Source: Candidatus Roizmanbacteria bacterium CG_4_10_14_0_8_um_filter_33_9
GTDB taxonomy: Bacteria > Patescibacteriota > Microgenomatia > UBA1406 > GWC2-37-13
Reading direction: 5' to 3'
DNA: 5,247 nucleotides
Assembly (NCBI GenBank): GCA_002785065.1
Contig: PFLI01000162.1
Span: 1-5,247 of the forward strand
This document shows positions 1 to 4,959 of this stretch, piece by piece; position 1 is the stretch's first letter, and each line of letters begins with the position of its first letter. The position numbers were made by a program, and so were the translations under genes. The notes under the pieces are model-generated. The model saw only the letters and a program-made list of their open reading frames with translations, made no database searches and was not told the DNA's origin.

Positions 1-482
1 TTTGTCTTGGTGAAAAAATAGATTTTGAAGATGAAGTTCTTGAACTTATCGCAAATCATAGTGAACTTTCTTTTCGTGATGCAACAAAACTACTTGAAGA
101 ACTTGTTATTACGAAAAAACTCTCACTTATAGAGGCTCGTGATTATATTGGTATTAAATCTAATCAAAATTTACTTCAACTTGTAAACATAAATCCATCT
201 TCACCCATAAAAGCATTAGAATTTATCGAGTCTTTTGCACAAAATGGTGGGAATTTCAAAATATTGATAGAAGAACAATTAGAAGAATTGCACCAAGCAC
301 TTTTGATTGAAAGTAAAACACAAAAGGATCTAAAAAAAATGTTTACATTTACACTGAAAGAGATAGTCCTTCTTATGAGACTATTTTCTGAAGCATATAC
401 TAATCTCAAATATTCTCCTATTGAATCACTTCCGCTTGAGATTGCTATTGTAGAGTTCTATAATAAAAGAACTGTTAAATAA
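1..482 (+). CDS. dnaX: DNA polymerase III subunit gamma/tau, C-terminal part (5' partial)
   Basis: The gene enters from the left edge; the first whole codon is at base 3 and it stops with TAA at 480-482, giving 159 visible residues. DnaX is the ATPase of the clamp loader that places the sliding clamp on DNA and links polymerase cores. The visible part begins at the end of the AAA+ lid region: an FRDA motif at visible residues 24-27 followed by a Leu-rich helix matches the family's GSxRDAxxLL (sensor 2) segment, although the usual GS is LS here. The rest is helical and fits the collar domain that assembles the pentamer, with NGGNF near visible residue 81 at the usual G-containing turn. No long tau-type tail follows, so this looks like a short gamma-like form. 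The neighbouring ebfC, 22 bases downstream, supports the call because dnaX-ebfC is a widely conserved pair. The ATPase motifs lie outside the window. Confidence 0.85.
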   Translation, partial: CLGEKIDFEDEVLELIANHSELSFRDATKLLEELVITKKLSLIEARDYIGIKSNQNLLQLVNINPSSPIKALEFIESFAQNGGNFKILIEEQLEELHQALLIESKTQKDLKKMFTFTLKEIVLLMRLFSEAYTNLKYSPIESLPLEIAIVEFYNKRTVK

Positions 483-504
483 TTAATATATTATTTTTAT
501 TGTT

Positions 505-765
505 ATGAATAATCCACTTTCAGGTTTAGGTGATTTACAAAAATTACAACAACAGGCTCAAAAGATGCAATCTGCACTACAACAAGAACAAATTACTGTC
601 GAAAGAAACGGAGTAAAAATTGTTATGAGAGGCGATCAACAAATACTTGAAGTAACTATTGATGGTGTAATCGAGAACCGCATTGCTGAAGCAATTAGCG
701 AAGCTGTAAAAAAAACACAAGAACTTGCAGCAAAAAAGTTAATTGAAATTTCTCAACAAGGGTAA
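505..765 (+). CDS. ebfC: YbaB/EbfC family nucleoid-associated protein
   Basis: This 86-residue protein begins at ATG 505 and ends at TAA 763-765. YbaB/EbfC proteins are small dimeric DNA-binding proteins that coat or bridge DNA and are usually encoded directly after dnaX. What is visible fits the fold: a Gln-rich amphipathic N-terminal helix (residues 9-29), a short beta region (about 31-53, with NGV and the strand pair before IDG), and a C-terminal helix rich in Ala and Lys (about 57-83). It is shorter than the usual 100-110 residues, mainly in the central glycine-rich loop and the end. No Shine-Dalgarno sequence precedes the ATG; the 22-base gap is almost pure A/T. It is probably co-transcribed with dnaX and prs. 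The identification rests on size, fold pattern and gene order, since sequence conservation in this family is low. Confidence 0.85.
   Translation: MNNPLSGLGDLQKLQQQAQKMQSALQQEQITVERNGVKIVMRGDQQILEVTIDGVIENRIAEAISEAVKKTQELAAKKLIEISQQG
758..762 (+). promoter_or_regulatory. Shine-Dalgarno sequence of prs
   Basis: AAGGG lies 7 bases before ATG 770, inside the last codons of ebfC. It decides the prs start: a longer in-frame version could begin at TTG 743, but that would overlap ebfC by 23 bases, lack this site, and add nine residues before the MFKLFSG start expected for the family. It is the only convincing Shine-Dalgarno sequence seen among the starts in this window. Confidence 0.7.
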
Positions 766-769
766 CGGT

Positions 770-1696
770 ATGTTTAAACTTTTTAGCGGAACAGCGCATC
801 CTGAATTATCAAAGGATATTTCAAAACTACTTGCTATTCCTATTTCCAAAGCAGAGGTAATACGTTTTGAAAATTCCGAAATACGAGTGTGGATAGAAGA
901 AAAAGTAAGAAATGAAACGTGCATTGTGATACAACCTACATCGAATCCTTCAGATACACACTTGATGGAGTTATTTTTTTTCTGTGATGCACTAAGACGT
1001 CAAGAAGCTAAAAAAGTAGTTGCGGTTATTCCTTATTTTGGTTATGCAAGACAGGATGTTCAACACCGACCAGGTGAATGTGTCAGTTCAAATGTAATAA
1101 TAAAATTCTTAGAATCAATAGGCTTTTATAAAGTTTATACAATTAATCTCCATGATGAAGCAACGGAAGGTGTTTTTTCCATTCCGTTTAAAAATATTAA
1201 TGCATTTCCGCTTCTTGCAAAAGAAATAAAACATTTTATAGGAAATACGACTACAAAAACCGTTTCTGTAGTCTCACCAGATCATGGAGGAGTAGAACGA
1301 GCACGTAAGTTTTCAGACGCGTTATTTGGACACACCAATCATACAATCTCGGTAGTAGAAAAAAAGAGAGATCTTGAACACATTCATCAAAGTGTTGCGC
1401 TTGATTTATATGGAGATGTAAAAAATAAAGTTGCCATTTTGGTTGACGATTTGTTTACCTCCGGAGGAACTCTTATACATGCCGCAGAACTATGTATAGA
1501 AAGAGGCGCGTCAAAGGTACTTACAGCTGTAGTTCATCACGATTTTTCTCCGACTGCTCCTCAAAAATTGCAAAATTCAGTTATTACACAAATATTTACA
1601 ACAAATACAATTAAACTCAGAAAAGATCAAGTTTTTAATAAACTTACAGAAATTTCAGTAGCACCGCTTATTGCGCAAGAGATAAAAAATATATAA
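770..1696 (+). CDS. prs: Ribose-phosphate pyrophosphokinase (PRPP synthetase)
   Basis: This 308-residue protein makes PRPP from ribose-5-phosphate and ATP, feeding purine, pyrimidine, His, Trp and NAD synthesis. Family marks in order: FSG at residues 5-7; RFENSE (32-37), corresponding to the RFxDGE segment; MEL (66-68); the signature VIPYFGYARQD (86-96); NLH (126-128), matching the metal/ATP-binding DLH; SPDHGG (169-174); the catalytic flexible-loop pair Lys198 and Arg200 in KKR; and the PRPP loop VDDLFTSGGT (225-234). Length is normal for the bacterial enzyme. Three signature positions differ from the classical class I enzyme: N for D in DLH, T and S for the D and T of the PRPP loop, and HHDFSP instead of THGxFS near residue 256. 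The gene starts 4 bases after ebfC and ends one base from the recR stop on the other strand. The start is ATG 770, supported by the site at 758-762. Function is confident; kinetic class is not. Confidence 0.93.
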   Translation: MFKLFSGTAHPELSKDISKLLAIPISKAEVIRFENSEIRVWIEEKVRNETCIVIQPTSNPSDTHLMELFFFCDALRRQEAKKVVAVIPYFGYARQDVQHRPGECVSSNVIIKFLESIGFYKVYTINLHDEATEGVFSIPFKNINAFPLLAKEIKHFIGNTTTKTVSVVSPDHGGVERARKFSDALFGHTNHTISVVEKKRDLEHIHQSVALDLYGDVKNKVAILVDDLFTSGGTLIHAAELCIERGASKVLTAVVHHDFSPTAPQKLQNSVITQIFTTNTIKLRKDQVFNKLTEISVAPLIAQEIKNI

Positions 1697-1697
1697 T

Positions 1698-1730
1698 TCA
1701 AAAATCTCTTCTATTTTCAATAGATTTTGA
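1698..1730. terminator. Weak hairpin at the prs/recR convergence, possible bidirectional terminator
   Basis: A small stem TCTATT / AATAGA (1710-1715 with 1719-1724, loop TTC) sits inside a weaker outer pairing of TCAAAAATC (1698-1706) with GATTTTGA (1723-1730), which shares one base with the inner stem. TTTT follows at 1725-1728 on the plus strand, and ATTTTTG follows the inner stem on the minus strand. It lies just after the prs stop and within the last codons of recR, which is the only place a shared terminator could be. The stem is A/T-rich and weak, so this is tentative. Confidence 0.25.
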
Positions 1731-2321
1731 AAGGGTACCATAATCTGCATACTCGAGGTGCGCACCGATTGGCAACCCATACCCAAGGCGTGTAACTTTA
1801 AAAGTTAGTCTTTTTTCTTTTTGTATTTCACGTAATTTATTTCGAATATACATAGCCGTTGCTTCTCCTTCCATATCGGGGTTAGTTGCCAAAATGATTT
1901 CTTTAATTTCAAATTCTGAATTCTGAATTCGCAGTTCTAAATTTCTAATAAATATGTCATCCGGACCAATTGAATTTAATGGATCTATTTTTCCATGAAG
2001 GATATGGTAAACACCTTTATAAATATTACCCGTTTCAAAAGAAAGTAAATCAAGAACAGTTTCAACTATTGTTATAGTAGATCTGTCACGCGCAGTATCA
2101 TTACAAATATGACACATATTATCTTCAGTTAAATTCATACATACCTTACACATTTTTGTCCGTGACTTCAGTTGAGATAATTGTTCGCCGATTGATTTCA
2201 AATCTTGTTCAGGAAGCCGAAGCAGATACATTGCAAGCCTATTGGCAGTTTTTGAACCGATTCCGGGTAGCCGTTCAAAAAAAAGGGCAATATTCTGTAA
2301 ACTTTGTGGTAATTTTGCCAT
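1698..2321 (-). CDS. recR: Recombination mediator protein RecR
   Basis: RecR (207 residues) works with RecO, and RecF where present, to load RecA on gapped single-stranded DNA. Domains in order: helix-hairpin-helix LPGIGSKTA (residues 18-26); a four-cysteine zinc finger, Cys58, Cys61, Cys70 and Cys73; a Toprim domain with the acidic segment IVETVLDLLSFE (85-96); the GIGPDD-type motif (here SIGPDD, 117-122); ATNPDMEGEATA (145-156); and the C-terminal RLGYGLPIGAHLE segment (178-190) followed by EYAD and TL. Nothing essential is missing. Two loops are longer than in E. coli RecR: about two residues at 131-138, where a period-7 DNA repeat is translated, and about six near 163-173. The ATG lies 9 bases after the RNase J stop without a Shine-Dalgarno sequence, so the two are probably co-transcribed and perhaps translationally coupled. 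The gene ends with TGA at 1698-1700, one base from prs. Confidence 0.95.
   Translation of the reverse strand: MAKLPQSLQNIALFFERLPGIGSKTANRLAMYLLRLPEQDLKSIGEQLSQLKSRTKMCKVCMNLTEDNMCHICNDTARDRSTITIVETVLDLLSFETGNIYKGVYHILHGKIDPLNSIGPDDIFIRNLELRIQNSEFEIKEIILATNPDMEGEATAMYIRNKLREIQKEKRLTFKVTRLGYGLPIGAHLEYADYGTLSKSIENRRDF
1912..1930. repeat. Short tandem repeat, 7-base unit, inside recR
   Basis: AATTCTG is repeated 2.7 times (1912-1918, 1919-1925, 1926-1930), giving two GAATTC sites 7 bases apart. In recR it encodes residues of the RIQNSEF segment, in the variable loop between SIGPDD and the ATNP motif. Since 7 is not a multiple of 3, gain or loss of one copy would shift the recR frame. Confidence 0.75.
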
Positions 2322-2330
2322 ACAGTTATT

Positions 2331-4019
2331 TTAAACCTGAATTACTTCAACAATAATAAGTGGTTTTCTTCCTGTCTCTTTGTAAAAAAAATCTTCAAGT
2401 AATCCAATTGTTTTTCGTTTTACAGCAGTAATATCAGTAATTTTTCCATTATCAGTATTTTTTTTTGCCAGAAGTAACCGAAGAGCCGAATCAAATAATT
2501 TCCCCTGAGCTTTTTCAAATACAAATCCTTTAGAAAGCAACCGCGGCGATGTCATTATAGATCCTGCCTTATCTATCGCAAGCACAATAACAACAATACC
2601 ATCAGACGAAAGTGATTTTCTCTCCCGAAGTATGGTTTGTCCTACATCACCAATTCCATAGGCGTCTACATAAATATTTTTTGTTTCAACAATTTCTCCT
2701 TTAGTAGTATTTCCTTTGGTAAACCAAACTGTTTCTCCTTCTTGGAGCATAAATACTTTTTTTTCATCAAATCCGAGTTCTCCAACAATACGTCTATATT
2801 GTTGTTGATGTCGAACGGTTCCACCGATTGGAATAAAATATTGTGGGTTGGTAAAACGAATAAGATACTTTAAGTCTTCTTTATTTCCATGTCCGGAAGC
2901 ATGTAGTTGATCTTGAATATCTGAATAAATAACCTCAGCGCCTTTTAACGTTAACTCTTCAATTACCGCATACACTTCATTCTCATTACCAGGAATTGGA
3001 TCTGAGGAAAATATAATCGTATCGCCTGGTTTGATTGCAACATTTTTATTCATTTTATTCGCAATTTTAGACAAAGCAGATCCATATTGACCTTGTGATC
3101 CTGCAACAATAAGACAAACTTTATTTGGAGGAAGTTTCATTACCTCTTCTTCTTTTCCGATAAGAGAAAAGGGGATAGGCAAATAATTGATATCTTGAGC
3201 AATCCGTGTATTTTCTTTCATAGAGCGGCCAAGAAAAATAATTTTACGGTTAAATTTTATTGCAGCTTCCACACACTGTCTAATTCTTGAAATATTTGAA
3301 GAGAACGTAGTCATAATAAATTTGCCTTTTGTTTTTCGCATTACATTTTCAAAAGTTTCACCGACTATTGCCTCCGACAATGTCAAGCCTTCTCGCTCAG
3401 CACCTAAACAATCGGATAATAAGCAAAGAATGCCGTCGTGACCAGCTTTTGTAATTTCATAAAAATCTGGACTTTTTCCATATGGCGGTGTTAAGTCTAG
3501 TTTAAAATCTGTACCATGATAAAAAGATCCAACAGGGGTTTTTATCAGAATATGCATGGTGTCGGGAATTGAGTGAGTTACCGGAATACATTTTATGGTA
3601 AAATCGCCGAAACGATATTCTTTTGTATAATTAATTTGGGTAACTTTTACTCCGTCAGAAAATTCGCGGAATTTATTTTCAACAAAAGCTGCAGTTAGTT
3701 TGGATGCAAAAATAGGAGGTCTGCCTAGGTCATTATAGTGATATGGAAGAGCCGAAGTATGGTCTTCATGTCCATGTGATAAAAATATCGCCCGGATTTT
3801 ATCTTTTTTGTCTTTCAAATACGAAATATCGGGTATAACAAAATCTACTCCTAATTCTTTTTCGAGAGGAAATCCTATTCCACAGTCAATAATAAATATA
3901 TCTTGCAAATCATAATTTTCTTGTTCACCTGTATTCTTGTAGATTTCATACAAATACATATTTTTGGTAACACCAACAACACCACCCAAGGGTACAAACC
4001 GAACTTTATAGTCTGCCAT
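2331..4019 (-). CDS. rnj: Ribonuclease J (beta-CASP metallo-beta-lactamase RNase)
   Basis: This 562-residue protein has the full RNase J length and domain order: metallo-beta-lactamase part, inserted beta-CASP domain, then the C-terminal domain. RNase J is a 5'-3' exo- and endoribonuclease for mRNA decay and rRNA/tRNA maturation, central in bacteria without RNase E. Visible marks: PLGGV near residue 10; IDCGIGFP (44-51); metal motif SHGHEDH (81-87); His149 in VTHSIPD; HGTDFK with Asp171 (168-173); SDCLGAE (202-208), where the family usually has SDSTNAE; TFSSN (238-242), GRSM (264-267) and GSQGQYGSALS (307-317) of beta-CASP; HASGH (373-377). The family's PxHGE motif reads PIGGT (397-401), so a His that normally binds metal is Gly. 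The C-terminal part keeps GIGDVG, LSSDGIVV and the end TGRKPLI. The start ATG 4019 gives MADYKVRFVPLGG, a normal N-terminus, without a Shine-Dalgarno sequence. recR follows after 9 bases. Confidence 0.93.
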   Translation of the reverse strand: MADYKVRFVPLGGVVGVTKNMYLYEIYKNTGEQENYDLQDIFIIDCGIGFPLEKELGVDFVIPDISYLKDKKDKIRAIFLSHGHEDHTSALPYHYNDLGRPPIFASKLTAAFVENKFREFSDGVKVTQINYTKEYRFGDFTIKCIPVTHSIPDTMHILIKTPVGSFYHGTDFKLDLTPPYGKSPDFYEITKAGHDGILCLLSDCLGAEREGLTLSEAIVGETFENVMRKTKGKFIMTTFSSNISRIRQCVEAAIKFNRKIIFLGRSMKENTRIAQDINYLPIPFSLIGKEEEVMKLPPNKVCLIVAGSQGQYGSALSKIANKMNKNVAIKPGDTIIFSSDPIPGNENEVYAVIEELTLKGAEVIYSDIQDQLHASGHGNKEDLKYLIRFTNPQYFIPIGGTVRHQQQYRRIVGELGFDEKKVFMLQEGETVWFTKGNTTKGEIVETKNIYVDAYGIGDVGQTILRERKSLSSDGIVVIVLAIDKAGSIMTSPRLLSKGFVFEKAQGKLFDSALRLLLAKKNTDNGKITDITAVKRKTIGLLEDFFYKETGRKPLIIVEVIQV

Positions 4020-4079
4020 AAATAATAAAGTAATTATTAATTTCTATCCTCGACCATCTTATATTTTAACAACTAAATC

Positions 4080-4088
4080 ATTATACCA
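4080..4088 (-). promoter_or_regulatory. Extended -10 promoter for RNase J-recR
   Basis: Read on the minus strand this is TGGTATAAT, a perfect extended -10 (TGn plus TATAAT). The -35 position 17 bases upstream (ACATCA) is poor, which is common for extended -10 promoters. Transcription would start near 4073 and give a leader of about 54 bases before ATG 4019. A less likely alternative is TACTTT at 4027-4032, whose spacing would give a leaderless RNase J message. Confidence 0.55.
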
Positions 4089-4107
4089 CTCTTTTATATG
4101 TCTGATG

Positions 4108-4113
4108 TATACT
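4108..4113 (+). promoter_or_regulatory. -10 box for the MIP18-family gene, implying a leaderless mRNA
   Basis: TATACT matches the sigma-70-type -10 consensus at five of six positions. Seven bases separate it from ATG 4121, so the expected start of transcription (4120-4121) coincides with the start codon. No Shine-Dalgarno sequence exists upstream, which agrees with a leaderless message. No good -35 is seen at 4084-4091; that interval overlaps the -10 of the opposing promoter. Confidence 0.45.
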
Positions 4114-4120
4114 TTCCTAT

Positions 4121-4420
4121 ATGAAAATTACTGAAAAAAAAGTTTACGCATGTTTAAATCAGGTTATGGATCCTGAACTTCATATGTCTATTGTTGATTT
4201 AGGACTTATCTATCGTATTACAATTGATAAAAAAAATAATATAAAAATTTTAATGACTCTTACTACCATCGGATGTCCATTATTTGGTACTATAGAAGAA
4301 GACATGCGAAAGAAACTTATGCAGATAAAAGGAGGTCAAGTTGATATTGAGTTGGTATTTGATCCACCTTGGTCAATGGATAGAATGACAGAACGAGGAA
4401 AAGCTATTCTTGGCATTTAA
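4121..4420 (+). CDS. MIP18/DUF59 family iron-sulfur cluster assembly protein (SufT/PaaD-like)
   Basis: This is a single-domain 99-residue protein of the MIP18 (DUF59) family, whose members help deliver or assemble iron-sulfur clusters on target proteins (SufT, the PaaD subfamily, eukaryotic MIP18). Family marks: MDPEL (residues 16-20), IVDLGLIY (24-31), MTLTTIGCP (45-53) with the conserved Cys52, and DPPWSMDRM (81-89), matching the family's PPW(S/T)xxxM segment. The length is that of a minimal family member. The protein is cytoplasmic: no signal peptide or membrane segment is seen. No suf or isc genes lie in the window, so its partners are unknown. It is divergent from RNase J and followed after 17 bases by the Gln/Lys-rich gene, probably in one transcript. 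The start ATG 4121 gives the expected N-terminal helix and fits the leaderless promoter. The family is certain; the subfamily role is not. Confidence 0.9.
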   Translation: MKITEKKVYACLNQVMDPELHMSIVDLGLIYRITIDKKNNIKILMTLTTIGCPLFGTIEEDMRKKLMQIKGGQVDIELVFDPPWSMDRMTERGKAILGI

Positions 4421-4437
4421 TTTTATATCCTAAAATT

Positions 4438-4953
4438 ATGGCTAAAAAAACAGGATCTTTTTTGGATGATACAATCGAACAACTTGAACAATTGGGTAAA
4501 TCTACGGTCAAACAAACAGCAGCATCCCTTAAACAAACATTCTCGCCGACGAGTTTATTTGAACATGTAACTGGACAAACTTCTGAGAATAGTAATCAAA
4601 AAATGGAACAACTCAAAAAAGATAAAAATAGTACGCCCCTTGATTTTGCAAAACTTCAAGAGAATTATGCAGGTCAGGACAAACAAAAAACCGATGTGCT
4701 TCGAAACCGCTTTTTCCAAATAGTAAAAAACGAAGATGAAAAATTGTTACAAAAAAAGAAACAAGAAGAACAACAAAAACAACAACAACTACTGTATGAA
4801 GAACAAGAGAAAGAACGAAAAAAACAGCAGCAAAAGCAACAAAATGCGCCTGGTGAAGCAACAGGAAAACAAAAAGGACGACTTGGACAAGCCCGCAAAA
4901 AAGCCCATGTTCCAGACCCTGTAGAAATGAAACCAAATTCTGGAAAAAACTAG
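4438..4953 (+). CDS. Protein of unknown function with a Gln/Lys/Glu-rich helix
   Basis: I do not recognise this 171-residue protein. Its N-terminus (residues 1-34) begins with MAKK and predicts an amphipathic helix (FLDDTIEQLEQLGKSTVKQ), followed by a Ser/Thr/Gln-rich linker to about 65. LDFAKLQENY (68-77) and VLRNRFFQIV (87-96) look like short ordered helices. Residues 105-135 contain 13 Gln and 15 Lys/Glu/Arg out of 31, broken only by LLY, so a coiled coil or single long helix is likely. The tail (136-171) is basic and Gly/Pro-rich, ending in DPVEMKPNSGKN. There is no signal peptide or transmembrane segment. Evidence that it is real: it is the longest frame here, begins 17 bases after the previous gene on the same strand, and its non-repeat ends have mixed codons and ordinary composition. 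Overlapping frames in other phases are by-products of the A-rich repeat. Similar charged small proteins are common in Patescibacteria; a nucleic-acid-binding or scaffold role would be a guess. Confidence 0.75.
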   Translation: MAKKTGSFLDDTIEQLEQLGKSTVKQTAASLKQTFSPTSLFEHVTGQTSENSNQKMEQLKKDKNSTPLDFAKLQENYAGQDKQKTDVLRNRFFQIVKNEDEKLLQKKKQEEQQKQQQLLYEEQEKERKKQQQKQQNAPGEATGKQKGRLGQARKKAHVPDPVEMKPNSGKN

Positions 4954-4959
4954 GAACCA

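Noticed and set aside
743..769. Upstream TTG start adding nine residues to PRPP synthetase
   Set aside because: It overlaps ebfC, lacks a ribosome site, and the family begins at the MFKLFSG segment encoded from ATG 770, which has a well-placed AAGGG.
2156..2356. Plus-strand frames inside recR and RNase J (also 2637-2873)
   Set aside because: They lie opposite well-supported conserved genes and show no recognisable motifs.
4021..4038. AATAAT-N6-ATTATT inverted repeat just before the RNase J start codon
   Set aside because: Six A/T pairs would form too weak a hairpin to regulate translation, and such repeats are expected by chance in sequence of this composition.
4736..4924. Plus-strand frame of 62 codons, shifted inside the Gln/Lys-rich gene
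   Set aside because: It consists mostly of Asn and Lys from the same A-rich repeat in another phase, without its own start signals.
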